In this document: piece after piece, positions 44,217 to 52,340 of the stretch
How the letters are laid out: every line of letters starts with the position of its first letter
Position numbering within the stretch: position 1 is the first letter of the stretch
NCBI GenBank assembly: GCA_029167225.1
Contig: JARFNK010000029.1
Span: 1-64,000 of the forward strand
From: Sphingobium arseniciresistens
GTDB taxonomy: Bacteria > Pseudomonadota > Alphaproteobacteria > Sphingomonadales > Sphingomonadaceae
DNA length: 64,000 nt
Direction of reading: 5' to 3'
The notes under the pieces: generated by a model
What the model was told of the DNA's origin: nothing
Seen by the model: only the letters and a program-made list of their open reading frames with translations
Databases searched by the model: none
Position numbers and translations under genes: made by a program

Positions 44217-45019
44217 CCGAAGGCGTCCCAGTCCGCCGTGCCGTCGAACACATGGGTCGCAGGCCCGGTCATCACGATATGCTCGCCCGGTGCCCAGTCG
44301 ATCACCAGGTCGCCGCCGGGCAGCGATACGGTGACGGGGCCGGAGACGAGGCCAAGGCGGATGCCCGCGACGGCGGTGGCGCAGGCGCCGGTGCCGCAGG
44401 CGCGCGTCAGGCCGGCGCCGCGTTCCCACACGATCAGGCGGATGTGGTGCGGACCCTCTACCTGCGCGAAGTTCACGTTCACGCGGGCAGGAAACAGCGG
44501 GTCTGTCTCGATGATGGGGCCAAGGCGCGCGGCGGCCTCCATGTCGATGCCGCCGTTGAAGAAGATGACATGCGGGTTGCCGATGTTGACGGCGGAGGGC
44601 GCGGGCAGCTCTTCCCAGCTGACCGGCATCGTCCGCGTGTCCATCGCATAGGCCAGCGGGATCGCGTCCCACTCGAACCGGGGCTCGCCCATGTCGACGC
44701 TGGCGCCGCCGTCCACCTGCCTGGCGTCCAGCAGGCCCGCCTTCGTCTCGATCAGCACGTCGCGGCCCACGAACAGCGGCACGCAGCGCGTGGCATTGCC
44801 GCAGGCCTCGACTTCGCTGCCATCGGCGTTGAAGATCCGCATGCCGACATCGGCCCGCTCGGACTGGTCGATGATGATCAGCTGGTCGCAGCCGATGCCG
44901 GCATGGCGATCGGCAATCGCCTGCGCCCGCGCGCCCGTCATCGCGATCGGCACCTCACGCGCGTCGATCACGACAAAGTCGTTGCCCAGGCCGTGCATCT
45001 TGGAAAAATGACCATTCAT
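44213..45019 (-). CDS. dapF: Diaminopimelate epimerase
   Basis: 268 residues. FSKMHGLGNDFVVID near the start, catalytic Cys73 in EACGNATRC and Cys208 in RACGTGACA: the cofactor-independent two-cysteine active site that converts LL- to meso-diaminopimelate. It serves peptidoglycan and lysine synthesis, as does dapB at 13.1 kb. It leads the operon dapF-mtaB-ftsY. Confidence 0.97.
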   Translation of the reverse strand: MNGHFSKMHGLGNDFVVIDAREVPIAMTGARAQAIADRHAGIGCDQLIIIDQSERADVGMRIFNADGSEVEACGNATRCVPLFVGRDVLIETKAGLLDARQVDGGASVDMGEPRFEWDAIPLAYAMDTRTMPVSWEELPAPSAVNIGNPHVIFFNGGIDMEAAARLGPIIETDPLFPARVNVNFAQVEGPHHIRLIVWERGAGLTRACGTGACATAVAGIRLGLVSGPVTVSLPGGDLVIDWAPGEHIVMTGPATHVFDGTADWDAFG

Positions 45020-45136
45020 CGCGCGGGATGTAGGGCAGAGGGCTTTCTCTGTCCATAATAGAGGTTCTGGGATTCGCGCGCTTAACGGGCCGATAACCCA
45101 TCCTGTGAGATGGTTCCTGCAAGGGGGGATGGTTCA

Positions 45137-45400
45137 ATGAGGGCACGCAACATGATGAGGATCGAACCCGCCACCCGCGCCGGCCGCTGGGTATGCGATG
45201 CCGCGATCCGTGTGATCGGGGCAGGGGACAGGCAGATGACCGGCCGCGTCGGCAGCATTTCCGAGGCCGGCTTCATCGCCGAATGTGCCGAGCCGGTGCC
45301 GGCGGGCGCGATCGTGGCGCTCGACCTGCCCAATCGCGGCGAGGTCAAGGCCGAGGTGCGCTGGCTGCTGGGCTGCCGCTTCGGCGCACGATTTGTATGA
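45137..45400 (+). CDS. Small PilZ-domain protein
   Basis: 87 residues. The pattern ATRAGRWVCDAAIRVIG, then GRVGSISEAGFIAECAEPVPAGAIVALDLPNRGEVKAEVRWLLGCRFGARF (listed as its features: strand, NxSxxG-like SISEAG, LP turn, EVRW strand) is that of a short PilZ beta-barrel. The RxxxR c-di-GMP motif is only loosely present before the first strand, so binding of c-di-GMP is uncertain. AGGGGGGA precedes the ATG at 45137. It stands alone, divergent from dapF. Confidence 0.75.
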   Translation: MRARNMMRIEPATRAGRWVCDAAIRVIGAGDRQMTGRVGSISEAGFIAECAEPVPAGAIVALDLPNRGEVKAEVRWLLGCRFGARFV

Positions 45401-45445
45401 GCTTCGTGTAGGGTTCGCGTAAGGGCGGCCGGGCCTCCGCCGGGG

Positions 45446-46858
45446 TCAGGCGCCTTCCGCCGCGATCCTGCGCGATGCGCGGCCATGGCCGTAGAGGATG
45501 TAGACCGCCAGCCCCACGCCGTTCCAGATGAGGCACCACAGCAGCGTCTTGGCCGGCAGGCTGGAGAACAGATAGGCGCAGCCCAGGATCGCGCCGAGCC
45601 CGACCAGCGTCCCCGCCGGCACCCGGAAGGGACGCTTCAGCTCCGGCGCGCGGCGGCGCATCACGATGAGCGAGAGGCCCACGGCGGCGAAGGCGATCAG
45701 CGTGCCGGCGTTGGCGAGCGCCGCGATCTCGTCGATCGGCAGCACGCCGGCGATGACGGAGACGAGCACGGCGGTCAGCCCGGTGATCCGCGCGGGCGTG
45801 CCCCGGCGGGAGATCTTCGCCAGCCCCTGCGGCAGGAAGCCGTCGCGGGCCATCACCAGGAAGATGCGGCTCTGGCCATAGAGGAAACCCAGGATCACCG
45901 TGGGCAGTGCCACGACCGCCGCGATCGCGACGATGCGCGCGACCTGCCCCTGGCCCATTTCGCGCAGGATCAGCGCCAGCGGCTCCGGGCTGTCGGCGAA
46001 TTTGGTGAAGGGCATCGCGCCGACCGCTGCGGCCGCCACCAGCACATAGATGAGCGTGCAGGCGACCATCGATCCGACAATGCCGATCGTCAGGTCACGC
46101 TCGGGATTCTTGGCTTCCTCGGCAGCGGTCGAGATCGCGTCGAAGCCGTAGAAGGCAAAGAACACGATCGCCGCCGCCGCCATCACGCCGCGCTCCACCC
46201 CGTCCGGCCCCATCGTCTTGCCGAAGCCGAAGGGCATGAACGGGTGCAGGTTGGCGCTGTCGAAGGCGGGCAGGGCGATGAACACGAACAGCGAGAGGGT
46301 GGCGATCTTGATGAGCACCAGCGCCGTGTTCACCCGCGCGCTCTCATGCGTGCCGAGCGACAGCAGCCCCGCGACGACAGCGATGATGAAGATGGCGGGG
46401 ATATTGACGATGCCGCCCAGTTCCGGCCCCTGTGTCAGTCCCACGGGAAAGCCTATGCCGGTCAGCAGCGGCGCGGCATAGCCCGACCAGCCCACCGCCA
46501 CGGTGGAGACGACCAGCGAATATTCAAGGATCAGGCTCCACCCCACGACCCATGCGATGATCTCGCCCAGCGCCACATAGCTGTAGCTATAGGCGCTGCC
46601 CGCCGCCGGCATCATCGTCGCCATTTCGGCATAGGCGAGCGCGGCGCAGGCACAGATGACCCCGGCGATCGCGAAGGAAAGCAGCACCGACGGGCCGGCC
46701 CGGTCCGCGCCGACACCGATCAGCGTCAGGATGCCGGTGCCCACGATCGCGCCGACGCCGAGCGCCAGCAGGTGCGGCCAGGACAGCGTCTTGGCGAGCT
46801 GATGCCCATCCTGCGCCGCGCCCATGGCGGCGATCGGCTTGCGGCGTGTCCAACTCAT
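45446..46858 (-). CDS. APC-superfamily amino acid permease (YfnA/CAT-like)
   Basis: 470 residues, twelve or more membrane helices. The N-terminal LSWPHLLALGVGAIVGTGILTLIG carries the unwound helix 1 motif GAIVGTGI of CAT-type permeases; AALAYAEMATMMPAAGSAYSYSYVALGE and FYGFDAISTAAEEAKNPERDL are also diagnostic (elements quoted in part). It imports amino acids, probably cationic or branched, with protons; specificity is unknown. The start at 46858 follows the family; the frame's extension to 46984 is Arg/Cys-rich and has no match. Confidence 0.88.
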   Translation of the reverse strand: MSWTRRKPIAAMGAAQDGHQLAKTLSWPHLLALGVGAIVGTGILTLIGVGADRAGPSVLLSFAIAGVICACAALAYAEMATMMPAAGSAYSYSYVALGEIIAWVVGWSLILEYSLVVSTVAVGWSGYAAPLLTGIGFPVGLTQGPELGGIVNIPAIFIIAVVAGLLSLGTHESARVNTALVLIKIATLSLFVFIALPAFDSANLHPFMPFGFGKTMGPDGVERGVMAAAAIVFFAFYGFDAISTAAEEAKNPERDLTIGIVGSMVACTLIYVLVAAAAVGAMPFTKFADSPEPLALILREMGQGQVARIVAIAAVVALPTVILGFLYGQSRIFLVMARDGFLPQGLAKISRRGTPARITGLTAVLVSVIAGVLPIDEIAALANAGTLIAFAAVGLSLIVMRRRAPELKRPFRVPAGTLVGLGAILGCAYLFSSLPAKTLLWCLIWNGVGLAVYILYGHGRASRRIAAEGA

Positions 46859-47024
46859 GCACAATGCTCCCCCGAGATCCTGCCCCCTAGCATGGCGTGA
46901 TGGGCCGGGGTTGCAAGGGGGAGCGTGATGGGCGCGCCCGATGAAACATCCCGATGCTGCGCGCCGTAGGCGGCGAGGACACATTCTGTTCTATCGATAA
47001 GGGATCAAAAGGAGGGGCAACATC

Positions 47025-47115
47025 CCGTTCGCCCTGAGCTTGTCGAAGGGCTGCGCTTCCTCTTCTGTTTCACGCCCAAGAACATACGGTCCTTCGACAA
47101 GCTCAGGACGAACGG
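47025..47115. repeat. Sphingomonad intergenic palindromic repeat, copy B
   Basis: Left arm 47025-47049 starts CCGTTCGCCCTGAGC; right arm 47091-47115 ends CTCAGGACGAACGG, separated by 41 bases. Nearly identical arms to copy A at 30742-30835. It lies in the 312-base gene-free stretch 46859-47170 between the permease and the porin, which holds nothing else I can identify apart from the permease promoter. Confidence 0.85.
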
Positions 47116-47170
47116 GTGTAAGCCCGATCTTGATGGCTTGGCGCCAGAGCGGAATTCGTCCCCGCCCGCC

Positions 47171-48505
47171 TCAGAACATCGTCGTCACATTGAACGAGGC
47201 ATAGCGCGTCCAGTGGGCGGATGGGGCATTGGGGGCGTCGCGCAGGAAGTGGCCCTTGGCCAGCAACACGCCGTCCAGCTCCACGCGCAGGCGGGCCGGC
47301 AGCAGCCAGTAGCGCCATCGCGCCTCAAGCTGATGGCCTGCAAAGTCGCCGGAAAGCTCCCGCGCATCGCGCACGCCGGTCGAGGAGAAGCTGTCCTGCT
47401 TCGCCGCAAGCCACATCGCGCGGTAGACGGCGAACCAGTCCATCCTTTTGCTGGGGGTGGCCTCCAGCCTGATGCCGGTGGTCATGATGTTCGTGCGGCC
47501 GATGGCATTGTAGAGGCCCGAGGGCGCCAGGTCCGCCCGGCGCATCCCGAACAACGGATCGAACCGGCCATAGCGCCCGCCGGCCTTGTCGCCGCTCGCG
47601 CGGTCAAGCTCGACCGACAGCCGCGGCTGCCAAGGGGCCGCGAAGCTGTAGCCCATGTCGGCGTGAACGAAGGTGGCGCTGACCGATTGGCGCGGCGCGG
47701 CGGGGGCAAGCGTGCGGCTGATCTCGCCGGTCTGCCACATGAGTTCGACCTCATAGTCGAGCGCGCCGGGGGCGGGATCGGCGATCAGGCGCGCGGCAAC
47801 GGTGTTCAGCGAGCGGTCGCGGGTCTGGCGACCGGGGGCATCGCGTTCGCCAAGGTGGAAATAGGACAGTTCCGCCATGGCCGGGCCAAGCGCCTTGGCC
47901 TTGCTCAGCACGCCGCCCCAGAGCACGAGGTCGAAACTTTCCGTGTCGACCTTGACCTTATTGTCGCGCAGCGATGTGGCATCGCCCGGCCGGCGCACCT
48001 GCGGGAGGGTATAGATGAACGTCGCCTTCACGCCGCCGGGCGCGGCGATGTCCGTGCGCAGGCCGGTATATCCGTTGGTCGTGTTGCGATAGTCGTCCGC
48101 CGCGACAAGCCGCCGCGACCCGAGGTTGAGGGTCATCCGCCCGGCCGTCACCGACAGCTTGGTGCCCTTTCCGAAGGCGTCGGCGATATCCGTCCCGACA
48201 TAGGCCTGGACCAGTTCCAGCGCGTTTACTTCATTGGTGCTGAGCGGCGTGCCCGGATCGGCGCCATAGGCGCGACTGTCGAACAGCTCGGCGCCCAGCC
48301 GAATGGATTGCGCATGATATTCGCCAAGGATCTGCGTGCGGATGTTCGTGAGCGAGTCCTTGTCGTCGAAGCCGGCCCGTGCCTGACCCGCGATCGTCTC
48401 GTAGCGCAGGCGCACGCTGCCGCTGAGCTTGAAGTCATCGTCCGCCAGCGCGGCGGTGGGCGCGAAAAGGCAGAGCAGGGCAAAAGGGGCAATTCGGGCA
48501 GACAT
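47171..48505 (-). CDS. Alginate-export-family outer-membrane beta-barrel
   Basis: 444 residues. Signal peptide IAPFALLCLFAPTAALA, then barrel strands starting DFKLSGSVRLRYETIAGQ, with the RYxxEtlxGqaragfDdkD pattern, AGRMTLNLGSRRLVAADDYRNT and a C-terminal Phe (NVTTMF). The family (Alginate_exp, AlgE-like) includes specific outer-membrane channels for polysaccharides or aromatic acids. Substrate unknown; there are no alginate genes here. It is a monocistronic gene facing the repeat element. Confidence 0.85.
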   Translation of the reverse strand: MSARIAPFALLCLFAPTAALADDDFKLSGSVRLRYETIAGQARAGFDDKDSLTNIRTQILGEYHAQSIRLGAELFDSRAYGADPGTPLSTNEVNALELVQAYVGTDIADAFGKGTKLSVTAGRMTLNLGSRRLVAADDYRNTTNGYTGLRTDIAAPGGVKATFIYTLPQVRRPGDATSLRDNKVKVDTESFDLVLWGGVLSKAKALGPAMAELSYFHLGERDAPGRQTRDRSLNTVAARLIADPAPGALDYEVELMWQTGEISRTLAPAAPRQSVSATFVHADMGYSFAAPWQPRLSVELDRASGDKAGGRYGRFDPLFGMRRADLAPSGLYNAIGRTNIMTTGIRLEATPSKRMDWFAVYRAMWLAAKQDSFSSTGVRDARELSGDFAGHQLEARWRYWLLPARLRVELDGVLLAKGHFLRDAPNAPSAHWTRYASFNVTTMF

Positions 48506-48741
48506 GACGCGTCCTTCATCAACATGGACGCGATACTTGGGCGGTTGCCTGTAACGGGGGGATCGCAGCCCCCGGAAGGCCGGATAAACCGAAACTTTCA
48601 GCGGAAGTCAATCGGGCTCCTCGGCCAAGATTTCATGGGATGAGCGGCCCGCGAGACCCGAAAACTGCGCGCTGGCGAAAGGGTGCTCTGTCTTATTCGG
48701 GCAGGTGCGCCTATAGGCCCGGTACAAAGCATGGAGGCCAT

Positions 48742-48933
48742 ATGGCTGATTTATACCTCAAGGCGCTGGAATCGGAGCGCAAGAGCCTGTGGGCCGTGTG
48801 TCGGCTCAAGGGTCTCGCCTATGACACGCCCGAGCGGCAGCGGATCGCGCAACTCGACGAACTGCTGCGCGAGCATAAGGCGAAGGTGAAGACGGCGACA
48901 TCGAAGACGGCGACATCGAAGACGGGGCGCTGA
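48742..48933 (+). CDS. Small cytoplasmic protein, unknown function
   Basis: 63 residues. LYLKALESERKSLWAVCRLKGLAYD forms a helical start; YDTPERQRIAQLDELLREHKAK is an amphipathic helix. The C-terminus repeats TATSK twice because a 15-base unit (GACGGCGACATCGAA) is duplicated at 48891-48925. GGAGG seven bases upstream gives a strong ribosome-binding site. No known family. Confidence 0.6.
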   Translation: MADLYLKALESERKSLWAVCRLKGLAYDTPERQRIAQLDELLREHKAKVKTATSKTATSKTGR

Positions 48934-49088
48934 ACGCGCGGGCGTCGAGACTTCCATGCCGCCCCGCCGGCCTTGCGTCTCCTGCCGTTTTGGGCTAGGG
49001 CGCGGCCCGTATTCCGGTGACTCCAACGAGTCATCGGGCTCCTAGACACCTCCAGGGGGCGCATATTGGGCGCTTCGGATGGACGCTG

Positions 49089-49120
49089 GCCGGCGAGGTT
49101 TCGCCCGCCGGCGGTTTTGT
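49089..49120 (+). terminator. Terminator-like hairpin in the ffh leader
   Basis: GCCGGCG and CGCCGGC form a 7-bp stem around a 10-base loop, followed by GGTTTTGTCG. It lies 57-88 bases before the ffh start, after the small 63-residue gene, so it may end that gene or attenuate ffh. Confidence 0.35.
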
Positions 49121-49176
49121 CGTTTAGGGGCATGTGCGTTTTTCTGGGCCGCTGCGGTCCGTTGGTTGAGGTGACG

Positions 49177-50652
49177 ATGTTCGATTCGCTGAGCGATCGC
49201 CTGGGCGGCGTATTCGACAAGCTTCGTGGGCGCGGTGCGCTTACCGAGGCCGATGTCCGCTCGGCCATGCGCGAAGTGCGGATCGCGCTGCTGGAGGCGG
49301 ACGTCGCCCTGCCGGTGGTGCGCGATTTCGTCGACAGCGTGACGGAGCAGGCGGTTGGCCATAATGTGCTGCGCTCGGTGACGCCGGGCCAGCAGGTGGT
49401 GAAGATCGTCAGCGACGCGCTGACCGCGGTGCTGGGCTCCGAAACGTCCGACCTGCTGATCGACGTCACCCCGCCCGCCGTCATCATGATGGTCGGCCTG
49501 CAGGGCTCGGGCAAGACGACCTCCACCGCGAAGATCGCCAAGCGGCTGAAGGAAAAGGACCGCAAGAAGGTGCTGATGGCGTCGCTCGACGTCCAGCGCC
49601 CGGCCGCGCAGGAGCAGCTGGCGGTTCTGGGAACGCAGACGGACGTCGCGACCCTGCCGATCGTGCCGGGCCAGCAGCCCGTCGACATTGCCCGCCGCGC
49701 GATGCAGGCCGCCAAGCTCCAGGGCTTCGACGTGCTGCTGCTCGACACCGCCGGCCGCCTGCATGTCGATCAGGCGCTGATGGACGAGATGAAGGCCGTG
49801 GCGGACGTCGCGACCCCGCAGGAAATCCTGCTGGTGGTCGACTCGCTGACCGGCCAGGACGCCGTCAACGTCGCGCAGAGCTTCACTGCGCAGGTGCCGC
49901 TGACCGGCGTGGTGCTCACCCGCATGGACGGCGACGCGCGCGGCGGCGCGGCGCTCTCGATGCGCGCCGTCACCGGCCAGCCGATCAAGTTCGCGGGCGT
50001 TGGCGAAAAGCTCGACGCGCTCGAGCCCTTCCATCCGCAGCGCGTCGCCCAGCGCATCCTTGGCATGGGCGATGTCGTCAGCCTGGTGGAAAAGGCGGCG
50101 GAGAGCATCGACGCCGAGGAAGCGGACAAGCTCGCCAAGAAGATGGCCAAGGGCCAGTTCGACCTCAACGACCTGCGCGCGCAGTTGAACCAGATGCAGC
50201 GCATGGGCGGCCTTGGCGCGCTGGCGGGCATGATCCCCGGCCTCAAGAAGGCGCAGGCGGCGATGGCCCAGAGCGGCGCTGGCGACAAGTCGCTGGTGCG
50301 GATGGACGCCATGATCGGTTCCATGACTGGTGTGGAGCGCGAGCGCCCGGCGATCATCAACGCCAAGCGCAAGATCCGTATCGCCAAGGGTTCCGGCACC
50401 ACGGTGCAGGAGGTCAACCGCCTCCTCAAAATGCACCAGGAAATGGAATCCGCGATGAAGAAGATCCGCAAGATGGGCGGATTGAAGGGGCTGGGCAAGA
50501 TGTTCGGCGGCGGCGGTGGCGGCATGGGCGGTCTGGGAGGCCTGCTCGGCGGCGGCGGTGCCGGCGGGATGCCCGGTGGCGGCATGTCCGGCCTGCCCGG
50601 CGGTGACATGCCCAAGCTGCCGCCCGGCTTCGACAAGTTCATGAAGAAATAA
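49177..50652 (+). CDS. ffh: Signal recognition particle protein Ffh
   Basis: 491 residues. N domain, G domain with G1 GLQGSGKTT (107-115), DVQRPAAQEQL, DTAGRLHVDQ and TRMDGDARGG, then the M domain (DLNDLRAQLNQMQRMGGL ... INAKRKIRIAKGSGTTVQEVNRLLK; ends quoted). The tail after residue 455 is unusually Gly/Met-rich (GGGG, MGGLGG, MPGGGM runs). It binds signal sequences and 4.5S RNA and partners FtsY. The start ATG 49177 follows GAGGTG. It heads the rpsP-rimM-trmD-rplS block, with 59 bases to rpsP. Confidence 0.97.
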   Translation: MFDSLSDRLGGVFDKLRGRGALTEADVRSAMREVRIALLEADVALPVVRDFVDSVTEQAVGHNVLRSVTPGQQVVKIVSDALTAVLGSETSDLLIDVTPPAVIMMVGLQGSGKTTSTAKIAKRLKEKDRKKVLMASLDVQRPAAQEQLAVLGTQTDVATLPIVPGQQPVDIARRAMQAAKLQGFDVLLLDTAGRLHVDQALMDEMKAVADVATPQEILLVVDSLTGQDAVNVAQSFTAQVPLTGVVLTRMDGDARGGAALSMRAVTGQPIKFAGVGEKLDALEPFHPQRVAQRILGMGDVVSLVEKAAESIDAEEADKLAKKMAKGQFDLNDLRAQLNQMQRMGGLGALAGMIPGLKKAQAAMAQSGAGDKSLVRMDAMIGSMTGVERERPAIINAKRKIRIAKGSGTTVQEVNRLLKMHQEMESAMKKIRKMGGLKGLGKMFGGGGGGMGGLGGLLGGGGAGGMPGGGMSGLPGGDMPKLPPGFDKFMKK

Positions 50653-50711
50653 GTTCAACCCGATCACGTCATCAAAATTCAGAATATATCAGAAAGGCAA
50701 GGTAACTCTCC

Positions 50712-51152
50712 ATGGCAACTTCCATTCGTCTGTCGCGCGGCGGCTCCAAGAAGCGTCCCTATTACAAGATCGTCGTGACCGACAGCCGCTCGCCCCGCGA
50801 CGGCAAGTTCATCGAGCGCATCGGCAGCTACAACCCGCTGCTCGCCAAGACCGACGAGAAGCGCGTCGTGCTGAACGTCGAGCGTGCGAAGCACTGGGTC
50901 GCCGTTGGCGCGCAGCCGACCGACCGCGTTGCCCGCTTCCTTGACGCCGCCGGTGTCAAGGAACGCGCTGCCCGCGTGAACCCGAACAAGGGCAAGCCCG
51001 GCGAGAAGGCCACCGAGCGCGCTGAAGAGCGTGCGGCCAAGATCGCCGAGGCCGAAGAGGCCGCTGCAGCCGCCGCCGCTGCCGCCGCGCCTGCTCCCGC
51101 CGAGGAAGCACCGGCTGAGGAAGCTGCTGCAGAAGAGCAGGCTGAAGGCTGA
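50712..51152 (+). CDS. rpsP: 30S ribosomal protein S16
   Basis: 146 residues; the S16 core ([39 protein letters not shown] begins it; elements only) ends near residue 85. The remaining ~60 residues are an Ala/Glu/Lys-rich tail, mostly [20 protein letters not shown]-like, that most S16 proteins outside alphaproteobacteria lack. The core stabilises 16S rRNA in the 30S body. rimM starts six bases after its stop. Confidence 0.96.
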   Translation: MATSIRLSRGGSKKRPYYKIVVTDSRSPRDGKFIERIGSYNPLLAKTDEKRVVLNVERAKHWVAVGAQPTDRVARFLDAAGVKERAARVNPNKGKPGEKATERAEERAAKIAEAEEAAAAAAAAAAPAPAEEAPAEEAAAEEQAEG

Positions 51153-51157
51153 GCCTG

Positions 51158-51655
51158 ATGCAGGATGCGCCCGTCACTCTCGCCGCCATTGTTGGCGCGC
51201 ATGGTGTGGCGGGCGAAGTCCGCCTGAAGCTCTTCGGTGAAGGCGTCGAAAGCCTCAAGACCTACAAGAGCTTCGATGCGGCCGGGCAGACACTGACGCT
51301 CAAGTCGGTGCGGCCCGGCCCCAATGGCGCCGTTGCCCGCTTCGCGGAAATCCGTGACCGGACGGCTGCCGAGGGGATGCGCGGCACCGCGCTCACCGTT
51401 CCCCGATCCGCCCTGCCGCCGCTTGGCGAGGGCGAATATTATCATGTCGACCTGATCGGCCTTCCCTGCGTCAGCGATGCCGGCGATCCGCTCGGCATGC
51501 TCGTCGCCATCGAGAATTTCGGTGCCGGCGACATCATCGAGATCGAGCGGCCCTTCCAGGAAGGCGCCAAGGGCGCACGCCGCTTTATGGTGCCCATGCA
51601 TGCGGTCACTCTGTCCGAAGAGCGGGCCGTGATTGACGCGACCTTCGCGGAATAG
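51158..51655 (+). CDS. rimM: Ribosome maturation factor RimM
   Basis: 165 residues. VTLAAIVGAHGVAGEVRLKLF starts the N-terminal RimM barrel; GEGEYYHVDLIGLPCVSDAGDPLG and AIENFGAGDIIEIE lead into the PRC-like domain, ending FMVPMHAVTLSEERAVID (segments quoted in part). It helps 30S head assembly through S19. In most genomes trmD follows directly; here four foreign genes intervene. The last base of its stop codon is the first base of the vapBC operator palindrome. Confidence 0.95.
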   Translation: MQDAPVTLAAIVGAHGVAGEVRLKLFGEGVESLKTYKSFDAAGQTLTLKSVRPGPNGAVARFAEIRDRTAAEGMRGTALTVPRSALPPLGEGEYYHVDLIGLPCVSDAGDPLGMLVAIENFGAGDIIEIERPFQEGAKGARRFMVPMHAVTLSEERAVIDATFAE

Positions 51656-51675
51656 TATATACAGCCTGTATATAC
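51655..51675. promoter_or_regulatory. vapBC operator/promoter palindrome
   Basis: GTATATACAG, one C, CTGTATATAC: a perfect 10-bp inverted repeat with one base between arms. It lies 17-37 bases before the antitoxin ATG. AbrB-type antitoxins bind such palindromes as autorepressors. The site begins at the last base of the rimM stop codon. Confidence 0.85.
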
Positions 51676-51691
51676 GAAAGGTTCCGCCGCC

Positions 51692-51964
51692 ATGAGCGAG
51701 GAATATCGCGCCAAGGTTTTCAAGTCCGGCAACAGCCTCGCCCTGCGCCTGCCCAAGGCATTGGGGCTGGAGGAAGGGGCCGAGATGCGCCTGCGCGAGG
51801 AGGGCGGCAAGTTTGTCTTCGAGCCGATCCCTGCCGAACCGCGCAAGATAGACCTGACGGGCATTGCCGGCTCCATGCCTTGGCTTGAGCCGCTGACCCG
51901 TGAAGAGCGCGCATTTGAAGAGCGCGAACTCGACTGGGAAGGAAAGCAGCTCAAGCGTGACTGA
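51692..51964 (+). CDS. vapB: Antitoxin VapB (AbrB/MazE fold)
   Basis: 90 residues. The swapped-hairpin AbrB motif AKVFKSGNSLALRLPKALGLEEGAEMRL is at residues 7-34 (ends quoted). The C-terminal half (WLEPLTREERAFEERELDWEG) is acidic and aromatic, the part that wraps the toxin. Preceded by GAAAGGTT and by the palindromic operator. The toxin's GTG start lies inside its last codons, so the two are coupled. Confidence 0.93.
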   Translation: MSEEYRAKVFKSGNSLALRLPKALGLEEGAEMRLREEGGKFVFEPIPAEPRKIDLTGIAGSMPWLEPLTREERAFEERELDWEGKQLKRD

Positions 51965-52340
51965 GCCGCTCTTCCTGCTCGATTCCAACATCATCATTTA
52001 CATCCTGCGGGATGCCTCCTGCCTTGCCGCGCAGCAGATGCAGCGCTGCGCCGTCGGAACGGTCGCGACGTCGGCCATCGTCCATGGCGAGGTGATGCGC
52101 GGCGTGGGGGTGCGGGAGCCGCTGCAAAGGCCCGTGGCAGAGCGCTTCTTCACGCTCGTGCCCGTCCTGCCTTTCGACATGGCGGCGGCTTCGCGCTATG
52201 CGGAGTTGCCCTTCAAGCGGGGGAGCTTCGACCGGTTGATCGCCGCACATGCGCTGTCGCTCGGCCTTGTGCTCGTCACCAACAACCAAGCCGACTTCGC
52301 CGACATCCCCGACCTTCGCATGGAGAACTGGACGATATGA
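51957..52340 (+). CDS. vapC: Toxin VapC (PIN-domain ribonuclease)
   Basis: 127 residues from GTG 51957, which overlaps vapB by eight bases. PIN catalytic acids: Asp9 in LLDSNIIIYIL, Glu45 in IVHGEVMRG, Asp92 in GSFDRLIAAHAL, and Asn110/Asp113 in VTNNQADF. VapC toxins cleave tRNA or rRNA to halt translation. The C-terminus (LRMENW) is also standard. Its stop overlaps the serine hydrolase start (ATGA). Confidence 0.94.
   Translation: MTEPLFLLDSNIIIYILRDASCLAAQQMQRCAVGTVATSAIVHGEVMRGVGVREPLQRPVAERFFTLVPVLPFDMAAASRYAELPFKRGSFDRLIAAHALSLGLVLVTNNQADFADIPDLRMENWTI

Noticed and set aside
44217-44672. N-terminal extension of mtaB
   Set aside because: The frame is open far upstream but lies inside dapF, and the MiaB/MtaB family begins at the chosen start that overlaps the dapF stop.
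48934-49176. 4.5S SRP RNA near ffh
   Set aside because: The conserved GGAAG-type apical sequence of SRP RNA (CAGGTCCGGAAGGAAGCAG) is not present.
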